Assembly (NCBI GenBank): GCA_016946835.1
Contig: JACVTC010000018.1
Span: forward strand, 272,501-336,500
Source of the DNA: Neocallimastix lanati (nom. inval.)
Lineage: Eukaryota > Neocallimastigomycota > Neocallimastigomycetes > Neocallimastigales > Neocallimastigaceae
Length of the DNA: 64,000 nt
Reading direction: 5' to 3'
This document shows positions 57,101 through 64,000 of this stretch, in pieces (position 1 is the stretch's first letter; each line of letters begins with the position of its first letter). Under the pieces are notes generated by a model, which ran no database searches, had not been told where the DNA came from, and was given only the letters and a program-made list of their open reading frames with translations. Position numbers and translations under genes: made by a program.

Positions 57101-58094
57101 ATATCAAAGACTTAAGAAAAACTTTTATTGGAATCATATGATTAAAGATATCAAAAGAATTGTTAGTAATTGTGAAAAATGCCAGTTAAATCGTCCTCAA
57201 CCATATCCAGAACCAACCGAAATCCATCCAACTAAAGTGGAGGGTCCCTTTGTGCATTTAGGATTAGATATTATAGGACCGTTACCAAAAACAAGAAATA
57301 ATAATCAATATATTATAGTAACTGTTGATTACTTTACCAAATGGGTTGAAGCCGAACCCACTGAAAACATAACTTCCTCTGATATAATTAAATTTTTAAT
57401 AAACGTTTTTGCAAGACATGGTGTGCCTCAAGTTATTACTACAGATAATGGAGTCCAATTCACTTCTGATATGACTAAAATCTTTCTTGATCTTTATGAT
57501 GTTTATGTAAAATTCATAGCTACCTATCACCCTGAATCCAATGGTCTCACTGAAAACCGAAATAAAGAAATTGGAAAATTACTTCGTTTATTAGGAAGGA
57601 AAAATCAAGATTGGGATGAAGTTTTACCTTCTGCTTTATGGGCACTTCGAACTACCAAAAACACAGCTACCGGACATTCTAGTTTTGAATTAGTATATGG
57701 AAGAGAAGACCAACAGCCTTATGATATAGCCATAAGAACAATTGAAAATGCAGGTAAATCGTATGATGAAATTTTAATGGAAAAATTTGTTCGTCATTAT
57801 CAATGGACTAGAGAAGCATGCGAAAATGTGAAGAATGCTAACAAGTATTGGGCAACAAGACGAGAAGAACAAATAAGTATGAAAAAAGGAAAAGAATTAA
57901 AAGCTGGTGATCTTGTTCTTGTTAGAAACTTTAGCCGCACTAAGCTAGAACCATATTACAATGGACCATTTAAAATTTTAAAAATTCAATTCAACACGGC
58001 AACCTTAATCGATCAGAAAACTGGGAAACAACTCGATAGGAATGTTCATTTTAAAAATTTAGTAAAGTTTAACTCCGCTTACAGAGAAGCTTGA
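54090..58094 (+). CDS. Pol of element D (protease, RT, RNase H, integrase), made by -1 frameshift
   Basis: A 1,334-codon frame; numbers count from the codon at 54090. A long charged linker (to about 220) is followed by an aspartic protease whose active site reads D310-S-C instead of D-S/T-G. RT has motif A (TLDLFSGF) and motif C FIDD with D661-D662. RNase H has TDAS, Glu in TDLEGTA, and TDHKPL. Integrase has the zinc finger (GHEGYYK ... CEKCQLN) and a catalytic D (GLDIIG), D (TDNG), E (LTENRN) set with 35 residues between the last two. No chromodomain. The first ATG of the frame (54279) is well inside, so translation as Gag-Pol is likely. The frame is free of stops, and apart from the odd protease motif it looks functional. 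Confidence 0.92.
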   Translation, partial: LLNGSRSTPNDKTIASLNNLQNNTFTKNTPIDNNSFNKESEESDFSDTTESEDNIIINAIKRKMNDNNSEKEENNSKKVHKSLKDNPRPFATPALRKKKENELHNKPNKVYKNQILPSILTQPNINKEKQKEKELRNITRVRESKEENNNYSSKGKKKVESEDILVIDNEIEDIEMNKDNQQNKTNTLEKLISTKTKETNNENTQLVKRNIKMMNNKEPYNIMDDLNNLKSSITIGQLLNACPKIRSQLTQGLKLEKSKIIGTVDNVIARTLLVNNYDHSYISKSNEVAEEDLAMVDASVDGVLGKLLIDSCSNLSIVTKQYFDKLPGEYETVGKSRGRIQLATQDEEYSEGIIVRLPVKINNYEFNADFRIIEKEDSFYDMLINFKTQIDHCLFIHPTLNSLCKLLSESEYEEIAKINNQYYDEESKICTIRKVKETNNEKEIIKELTPMEFIESDEFLSTLNKDYKEQIIKILKEMIDIVATSTEELTPSKLSPHKIRLKANAKPVKLRSYRLTKLKSDILKEELTKLIKKGLIEPSCSEWSSPVVLILKHNGKWRLCIDYRKVNDMTEKDSYSVPYIDEIFDSLGGSKIFTTLDLFSGFHQILMDEESVEVTTFTTKFGNYQFKVMPFGLTGAPSTFQREMNKILFPFIGEFVYVFIDDVLIYSKSIEEHLIHIKQVLEVFKENKLKINIEKCHFLQTEVDVLGHKLTTKGLSPMESKITAIKKWEAPSSLHELRSFLGAVGYYRDFIPKYAQITSPLCKLLKKNTKYEWNKEQQESFELLKEKLINAPILKFPSFDKPFIIRTDASYNGIGGVLLQKEEETGKEHPIHFISRSLKKAEKNYGITDLEGTALFYCMTKFKSYIEGNPLPTTIYTDHKPLVGLFKNKEPLNARQTRWCLTASMLGINIKYESGKKNVLADALSRMKSKEERKILLTKITNGNNEELLSKVIKEFINEKFTVIDGEDYFIDNGNYRKLITDENERFKLILEAHNIGHEGYYKTYQRLKKNFYWNHMIKDIKRIVSNCEKCQLNRPQPYPEPTEIHPTKVEGPFVHLGLDIIGPLPKTRNNNQYIIVTVDYFTKWVEAEPTENITSSDIIKFLINVFARHGVPQVITTDNGVQFTSDMTKIFLDLYDVYVKFIATYHPESNGLTENRNKEIGKLLRLLGRKNQDWDEVLPSALWALRTTKNTATGHSSFELVYGREDQQPYDIAIRTIENAGKSYDEILMEKFVRHYQWTREACENVKNANKYWATRREEQISMKKGKELKAGDLVLVRNFSRTKLEPYYNGPFKILKIQFNTATLIDQKTGKQLDRNVHFKNLVKFNSAYREA

Positions 58095-58112
58095 GTCTTC
58101 GTCGGGGCATCT

Positions 58113-58604
58113 TGATAAGAATGTACTAAATAATGCATTCTTAATTAAATCTACGATTTATTTCTAATACATTATGTGTACATTATTATTTTTGTACTTT
58201 AATAAATTTTTAAATTCAAAGATTAAAAATTAGATCAAAAATTATATTAAACTTTATAATTTTTATATTAAATCTTATATTAATAGTAATATTTTTATAT
58301 ATTTAAAACTTATATTAACAATATTAATAATAAATCTTATTTTTTTATTTTTATATTAATAATGAAAATTTGTATTAATAATATTTTTATATATTGATAA
58401 TTAAAAATTTATATATTATATTTTAACTTTTATTATAAAATTTTATATCGAAATGTTTTATTTTATATTGAAAAATATTTTATTTTATTAAAAACCTTTA
58501 TATTAGAATAGTATTTTTATTTTTATTTGAATATTTTAACAGATTGTAATAAAAATTTTAGCCAATTAAATAAATTCTTATTAGTAATATTTTAGATAGA
58601 TTAG

Positions 58605-58661
<57 letters not shown>

Positions 58662-58965
58662 TATTAATATTATAAATGTATTTTATTTATATTGTTATAA
58701 TTAAATTTTATATAATTGATTATAAAAATCAATTTAAATTTAATAGTTTTTATATATAAAAAGAAAAATAATAATAAAATGTAATTTAGTGGCAAGAACA
58801 ACTTTTATGCCTTGAAAAAAAAGTATAAATAGTTGTAAATTTTGCTACTAATTTTTAAATATCATCAAATAAAATCAAATAAATTTATAAATAAAAATAA
58901 TAAATAAATAAATAAAATTTGTGTTTCCTTACTTTATTTTTATTTAATTCTCTAAAACCTTAACA
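58113..58965 (+). repeat. 3' LTR of element D
   Basis: Copy of 50861-51712 with AATAAATAAATAAA for AATAAATAAAAAAA and one extra C near 58927. A53 tract at 58605-58657. It is preceded by CGTCGGGGCATCT, the likely plus-strand priming region. Confidence 0.93.
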
Positions 58966-58971
58966 ATTTTT

Positions 58972-59951
58972 TGTAATAATTTAATTAAAAAATTATAATT
59001 AAATTATTAATCATTAATATTAGCTCTAACTGCTAATATTAAAGGTTTAGAAAAGAATCATACTTACCTATGGTTCTTTCTAATTATCGAGTTTATTATA
59101 ACGGATTATAATAGACGAAACACTAAAATTGATAAGGAAAAGTTTTAATTATAAAATTTGTTTTATTAAAATAATTTGTTTTATTATTTATTAAAAATTT
59201 TAAATGTTAAAACTTATTGTTATTATTATTATATTATAATTGTTATAATAATAACTCTTGATTTCTCAAAGAGAACTCAAGAGCCTTATTTATACTTTTT
59301 TGTCAAAATAAGGTTAAAATCAAAAGAGGTTCTAATCTTAACAAATCTCTTATCTAGGAAAAGACTAGAAGAAAAACCTAGATAAGTTTTTTGATCGATA
59401 TTCTATCCATATCGATCATCGCGTTAATTAAGTAAAACCGATTACTTTTAAGAAGTAATTGGAAAAACCTTAATTAACCGATTACTTAATCTAATATAAT
59501 GATCGAAAATAAAAGAATAAAATAATGAAAATTATTTCGATCATAAAATTTAAAATTTAATCTATTTAGTTCTATTTTATAGAACTTTACATAAAAAATA
59601 TAAAACAATACATTAATAATAAAATACATGATTAATACAATACAGAATACATGATAAAATACAGAATAGTGTTTTAGTTTATGATTTAATGAGTGAGAGA
59701 AAACTAAAACTAATAAATTTAATAATTAAGTGAATAATTAAATAAATTTAATATTATTTTAAATGTATAAAAATTATTTAATTAAATAAATTTTTAATAT
59801 TAAACTAAATAAAATTTTAATATATAATTAAATAAATTATTAATTATAATTAATTGTATAAATGAAATATGAGTTAAATAAAAGTTATATTAATTATAAC
59901 TTAACTAAGAAAATATAATTATTTTGTTAAAAATAATTATAGATTCTTACA
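58972..59951 (-). repeat. 3' LTR of element B
   Basis: 980 bp, TGTAATAATTTAATT...TAGATTCTTACA. On the minus strand: TATAAATAAGG box, then the hairpin CTCTTGA-TTCTC/GAGAA-TCAAGAG (59255-59283). Confidence 0.9.
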
Positions 59952-59960
59952 TTGCTCCCT

Positions 59961-62900
59961 TTATGGTGATGGTTCCTTTAATCCTATGTCTCTTTCAGTA
60001 TAAGGCTCCAACTGCGAGATATGAAATACCGGGTGTAAATGAAGATTTTCTGGTAATTCAAGCCGGTAGTTCATTCTTTCCCTCACTTCTATGACCTTAA
60101 AGGGTCCAAGATACTGGTTAGAAAGCTTTTTTGCAAATTCATTGGAGAAGTAATACCTTTTCAACCAAACCATGTTGTTAACATGGAAAGTAGGACCAGA
60201 AGCTTTCCTAGAGTCACCAAACTTTTTGAAATCTTCTTTAGCTTTGATAAGGTGCTTTTTAAGGGCATCAAAATGGGCAGACCAATCCCTAGTAAGTACA
60301 GAGGCATTATCTTTTAAAAGAACAGGAGGAGAGTCAATATTGCATACTGGATTAAAACCATAATTTGCACAGAAAGGCGACATGTTTATAGATTTGTGAA
60401 ATGAGTTGTTATAAGCCATTTCACAAAGAGGTAGATAAAAACACCATTCATTTTGGGTAGTAGAACAGTGGCATCGTAAATATTGTTCGATTACGGAATT
60501 AGCCCTTTCGACTTGACCATTTGTTTGTTGGTGATGAGCAGTAGCGAGTCTTGGCTTAGTATTTAGAGCTGAGCAGAGTGAGGTCCAAAATTCAGAAGAG
60601 AACTGGGAGCCATGATCAGAGACAATGATTTTAGGGAATCCATGATACCGAAAAACGTTGTAAAGGAGCATCTTGGCGGTCAGGTCAGCGGAAGGGACGT
60701 CGGAGCAAGGAACTAAATGGATCATCTTTGTTAAGTGATCCGAAACCACCATAATACATGTGCAATCTTGTGAACTAGGTAACGAAACTATAAAATCAAC
60801 CCCAATAATTTCCCATGGTTTATTGGGAACAGGCAACGGTTGAATTTTTCCGTAGGGTTTATGTCTACGAATTTTACACCTAGCACAAGTTGAACAAGAA
60901 AGTACATAATTATGAATATCTTTCTTCATATTAGGCCACCAGTAGTATCTCTTGATTTTATCAAGAGTTTTGTCAATACCTTGGTGTCCGTTGGTGGGTG
61001 AGTCATGAAAAGATTTCAAAATTCTTGCTCTTAAAGTGGATGGGACGATGATTCTGTTTTGGAAATGTAAGACCCCTTCATTTAAAGAAAATAAAGAACT
61101 TTTAACTGTGTTTGACTTAGTTTTAATCTTTTCTAAAATAGATTTGCAATATGTGTCAGCCGTTTGGGCATCAATCAAACTACTAATATTATCAGTGTTT
61201 GCACAACATAAGGCATTATCATCCAATAAAGGACGGTCTTTGTTGTGGAGGGAAACCACGGAATTATAATCCGGACGTCTCGACGACGAATCTGGTTCAC
61301 TACTCCTTGATCCACAAAATTTGTCAGTCGGTTGGGTATCAATCAAGCTACTGATAATAGTGTTTGCACAACAAAAGGCATTATCATCCAATAAAGGACG
61401 GTCTTTGTTGTGGAGGGAAACCACGGATTTATAATCCGGACGTCTCGACAACGAATCTGGTTTACCACACCTTGATCCAGGTCTGAACGAAATCCTAAAG
61501 TCAAACTTAGAAAGAAAGAGGCTCCATCTTATCTGGCGTTGGTTTAAATGTTGAGGCTTTTTAAAATATAATAAATTCCTGTGATCGGTAATGATTTGAA
61601 CAGGAAACTTAGCCCCTTCAAGGTGGTGACGCCAGGTTTCAAAAGCGGTGATAATAGCGAGTAGTTCCTTGTCATATATTGTATAATTTAATTCAGAAGA
61701 TGACAAAGACCTAGAATGAAAAGCGACAGGGTGAAGTTCGTTATCCTTGTCACTGATTTGAGAAAGAATGCAACCCACAGCAAAATCACTGGCATCAGTT
61801 TCAACAGTGAATTCCTTATCTGGATCGGGGTAGATAAGGATTTCGTCTGTGGTAAAAGCAAGTTTTAATTTTTTGAAGGCATTCTCAGCATCATCATTCC
61901 ATTTGAACTCGTTATTCTTCTTGAGGAGTATTCTTAAGGGTTCCATAATTATGGCGAAATTCTTTATGAATTTCCTATAGTAGTTACAGAGTCCGAGGAA
62001 ACTTTGAAGTTCATTCATGTTTTTTGGAGTAGGCCATTCAAGAATTGATTTTACTTTGTTTTTATCCATAGAAAGGCCATTTATTGATACAACAAACCCT
62101 AAAAAAGTAGTTTCAGGAACGTGAAATTCACATTTTTCTAGTTTTACATAGAGACCATTTTGGACTAACAAGGAAAGGACATGATGAACATGTTTAATAT
62201 GTTCAGTAAGGTTTTTCGAATATATTATAATGTCATCTAAGTAGACAAAGAGAAACAAGCCAATATCATCAGAAAAAATGTCTTGGATGAAGCGTTGAAA
62301 AACCGAAGGAGCATTACGTAAACCAAAAGGCATTACACGGTATTCAAAATGACCAAAAGGAGTACGAAAAGCAGTAAGGTATTCATGGCCTTTCTTGACA
62401 CAAACTAAGTTATAGGCAGATCTTAAGTCAAGCCGAGAGAAAATAATAGCACCTTTAAATGATTCTATCAAATCAGATATCCTAGGAATTGGATAGCTAT
62501 TTCTGATAGTAATTGAATTAGGTTTTCGGTAGTCAACGCAGAGTCTGAGAGAGCAGTCATGTTTTTTAACAAATAGCACTGGAGCACCAGTAGGAGATTT
62601 TTTAATTATTTCTTCATTTTTGTCAGAATCCTTCATTTTACTATCTTGAATTAAAACAGCACAGATATCCATATCGCTTAATTCGTCTTCAGATATGGAA
62701 TCAGGAATTATAGAATCAAGAGAAGTTTCTCCCTTATGTTTAGATTCAGTTCTGGGTAAGAGAGAAGCAGTAATATCTGATGAATGGAAAACAAACTTAT
62801 TACCCTTAGCGGAAGGACAATGACTAAAACAGTGAGATTCCAAAAAATAGATTTTATTATTCTTATAGTCAATGTAAGGAGAATGAAGGCTTAACCAATC

Positions 62901-63962
62901 TCTTCCAAGGATTGCAGATACGTCTTGAAGTTGTAAATTGGCTATAAAGAATTCAAATGTTTCCATATGGTCCATGAAAGTAAGCTTAAGACGTTTTGTA
63001 ACTTGTTTTATAGCCATATTCTTTTCATTAGGAAGTTTTACATTGATCGTATTTGAGAGGTTTGAATAAGGAATTTTGTTTGCTGTTACGAAGCTTTTGC
63101 AGAGATAACTTCTAGCAGAGCCCGAGTCAATGAGGATTCTGGTTTTAATCTTTTTGTTATTAACGGTTAACAAGAAAGTTGTAGTCATTTTATTATTATG
63201 ACTTGGGGTGTAATTTGCTGATAAAATACTTCCATTGTCTCGTCCCTTATGGTGCTTATTGCGTTTAAATTTGTTTTCGGTCATGTTAGTTTCGTTTCTT
63301 TTTCGTTTGAAAGATTTACTACTCTTTGGCTTGTAGTCATTGGTCTTTACTTTTTGCTTAAGTAAGCATTTTCTATCAATATTGATAATAGAATTTGTTG
63401 CCTCAAATAAACTTTTAGGTTTGTCTAATTTATTGAACTCTGTTTTAACATCCTCAAGAAGACCTCTTTTGATTAGGTCAATGAATACATCGTCCGGCCA
63501 TCCAATACGTCCAGCTAACCTTCGAAATTCAATAGTATATAATGCGGCTCTTCCTAAATGAAGTTGTTTTAAGTTTAGAAGTTGTTCAATAAGAACATCC
63601 TTCTGTTCTTTAGTATCCCCAAAATTGCTTATCAAAATATCTTTAAAGGTGTCATAGCTTAACGAATTTAAAGTCCCATCAGCCTTCAATGAAAGTCCCC
63701 ATTTTTTTGGAGGTCCATGTAACATGCTGATAACATAAGAAATTTTTAAGTCGTCCGTGGAAAAAGAGTTGGGATGTTTTTTAAAAAACAATTCACTCTG
63801 TTCCAGGAGCTCATTAACGTTAAGTTTGTTGTTATCAGCTAAGTCCTTGGATAACACTCCGTTGGCGGAAAAGAAGGTAGGAATAAATTCTGTTAAAGCT
63901 GTTATAAGCTTTGAGGATTCAACTTCACTTGGAATTTGGGCGTTATTACTATTGGATTCCAT
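59961..63962 (-). CDS. Gag-Pol polyprotein of element B, with an RT N-terminal gap and an internal 55-residue duplication
   Basis: 1,333 residues in one frame. Gag has a capsid domain (about 55-200) and a basic tail without a CCHC knuckle. The protease has D279-S-G. RT has motif A D512 (RLDLRSAYN) and YLDD with D576. RNase H has TDAS and TDHRNL; integrase has the zinc finger (GHQGIDK ... CSTCARC) and a D-D-E core. It ends HISQLEPYTERD, without a chromodomain. Two oddities: the stretch between protease and RT jumps from an acidic linker straight to SPTGAPVLFVKK, so roughly 80 residues of the usual RT start are missing; and a 165-bp unit with SRRPDY...LLDDNA is repeated in tandem (about residues 828-937) between RNase H and integrase. 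DYRKPNS replaces the usual DYRKLNS. The frame is open, but RT activity is doubtful. Confidence 0.9.
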   Translation of the reverse strand: MESNSNNAQIPSEVESSKLITALTEFIPTFFSANGVLSKDLADNNKLNVNELLEQSELFFKKHPNSFSTDDLKISYVISMLHGPPKKWGLSLKADGTLNSLSYDTFKDILISNFGDTKEQKDVLIEQLLNLKQLHLGRAALYTIEFRRLAGRIGWPDDVFIDLIKRGLLEDVKTEFNKLDKPKSLFEATNSIINIDRKCLLKQKVKTNDYKPKSSKSFKRKRNETNMTENKFKRNKHHKGRDNGSILSANYTPSHNNKMTTTFLLTVNNKKIKTRILIDSGSARSYLCKSFVTANKIPYSNLSNTINVKLPNEKNMAIKQVTKRLKLTFMDHMETFEFFIANLQLQDVSAILGRDWLSLHSPYIDYKNNKIYFLESHCFSHCPSAKGNKFVFHSSDITASLLPRTESKHKGETSLDSIIPDSISEDELSDMDICAVLIQDSKMKDSDKNEEIIKKSPTGAPVLFVKKHDCSLRLCVDYRKPNSITIRNSYPIPRISDLIESFKGAIIFSRLDLRSAYNLVCVKKGHEYLTAFRTPFGHFEYRVMPFGLRNAPSVFQRFIQDIFSDDIGLFLFVYLDDIIIYSKNLTEHIKHVHHVLSLLVQNGLYVKLEKCEFHVPETTFLGFVVSINGLSMDKNKVKSILEWPTPKNMNELQSFLGLCNYYRKFIKNFAIIMEPLRILLKKNNEFKWNDDAENAFKKLKLAFTTDEILIYPDPDKEFTVETDASDFAVGCILSQISDKDNELHPVAFHSRSLSSSELNYTIYDKELLAIITAFETWRHHLEGAKFPVQIITDHRNLLYFKKPQHLNQRQIRWSLFLSKFDFRISFRPGSRCGKPDSLSRRPDYKSVVSLHNKDRPLLDDNAFCCANTIISSLIDTQPTDKFCGSRSSEPDSSSRRPDYNSVVSLHNKDRPLLDDNALCCANTDNISSLIDAQTADTYCKSILEKIKTKSNTVKSSLFSLNEGVLHFQNRIIVPSTLRARILKSFHDSPTNGHQGIDKTLDKIKRYYWWPNMKKDIHNYVLSCSTCARCKIRRHKPYGKIQPLPVPNKPWEIIGVDFIVSLPSSQDCTCIMVVSDHLTKMIHLVPCSDVPSADLTAKMLLYNVFRYHGFPKIIVSDHGSQFSSEFWTSLCSALNTKPRLATAHHQQTNGQVERANSVIEQYLRCHCSTTQNEWCFYLPLCEMAYNNSFHKSINMSPFCANYGFNPVCNIDSPPVLLKDNASVLTRDWSAHFDALKKHLIKAKEDFKKFGDSRKASGPTFHVNNMVWLKRYYFSNEFAKKLSNQYLGPFKVIEVRERMNYRLELPENLHLHPVFHISQLEPYTERDIGLKEPSP
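61150..61480 (-). repeat. 165-bp in-frame tandem duplication inside element B
   Basis: GGACGGTCTTTGTTGTGGAG and its flanks occur twice at a 165-bp offset (for example GCACAACA(T/A)AAGGCA at 61201 and 61366). It adds 55 residues at the RNase H-integrase connection. Confidence 0.88.
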
Positions 63963-64000
63963 TTTTACCTAAATTATAAATTATATTAACTATGAAATAT

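Larger units (their letters stand above)
50861..58965 (+). mobile_element. Element D: complete Ty3/Gypsy LTR retrotransposon at a tRNA gene
   Basis: An 8.1-kb element with 852/853-bp LTRs that differ by about one substitution and one inserted base. Both carry an A53 tract of equal length, so insertion is recent. ATTT is duplicated outside (50857-50860 and 58966-58969); ATTTT if the LTR starts at G50862. It has a long structured leader, intact gag and intact pol in the -1 frame. It stands 15 bp upstream of tRNA-Ser in divergent orientation, the position chosen by Ty3 in yeast. Confidence 0.94.
58972..64000 (-). mobile_element. Element B: Ty3/Gypsy element on the minus strand, 5' LTR outside the window
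   Basis: 3' LTR (58972-59951), purine tract AAAGGGAGCAA, and one long Gag-Pol frame (59961-63962). The leader runs to the window edge without reaching the 5' LTR. It begins 6 bp after the element D LTR, so the two insertions share practically the same site. At least six LTRs in the window belong to this family. Confidence 0.9.

Overview
The window is a eukaryotic, extremely A+T-rich stretch (spacers are mostly A/T with long homopolymers) made almost entirely of Ty3/Gypsy-class LTR retrotransposons: two complete elements, two long uninterrupted polyprotein frames in incomplete elements, at least seven decayed copies, and many LTRs (several of them solo). The only host genes I can support are two nuclear-type tRNA genes (Ser-UGA and Cys-GCA, minus strand, 50682-50845) and the possible 5' tip of a third tRNA gene at 1-12. 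No host protein gene is visible. The tRNA-Ser has a fungal-looking body; with the A/T bias and Asn-rich Gag proteins this suggests an A/T-rich early-diverging fungus such as an anaerobic gut fungus. Dictyostelid-like amoebae are an alternative; the assignment is inference.

Layout. 28-7007: complete element A, gag and pol in two frames, 780-bp LTRs with no difference seen. 7008-9140: a dispersed segment and a 54-bp tandem array. 9141-11525: two family-B LTRs, one solo with a perfect 5-bp target duplication. 11527-17555: minus-strand chromodomain element C without its 5' end, fused head-to-head at about 17555 with a 5'-truncated family-D pol (to 19191) and its LTR (to 20377). 20383-23279: a non-coding LTR element with a perfect target duplication. 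23727-28800: element E, a broken relative of A. 28803-30124: two solo LTRs. 31347-35641: decayed plus-strand copy of C carrying a nested solo LTR. 35652-41610: a solo B LTR, the Asn-rich element F and an internally deleted B-like element. 43500-50000: shredded B and D copies on both strands. 50682-50845: the tRNA pair. 50861-58965: complete element D, inserted 15 bp upstream of tRNA-Ser. 58972-64000: minus-strand element B, 5' LTR beyond the window.

How the parts work. In A and D the gag frame ends at a perfect X XXY YYZ slippery heptamer (TTTAAAT or TTTAAAC), followed after 7-8 nt by an H-type pseudoknot. Stem 1 is shared and stem 2 has changed on both sides, so Pol is very probably made by programmed -1 frameshifting. 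The A and D leaders also share a hairpin with an invariant 10-nt loop and a compensatory stem. The position of D, and probably of A, relative to tRNA genes matches Ty3-type integration at Pol III start sites. B and C instead encode single Gag-Pol frames; C ends in a chromodomain-like segment.

I worked by eye. LTR ends and target duplications were read directly. Boundaries of decayed copies are approximate.
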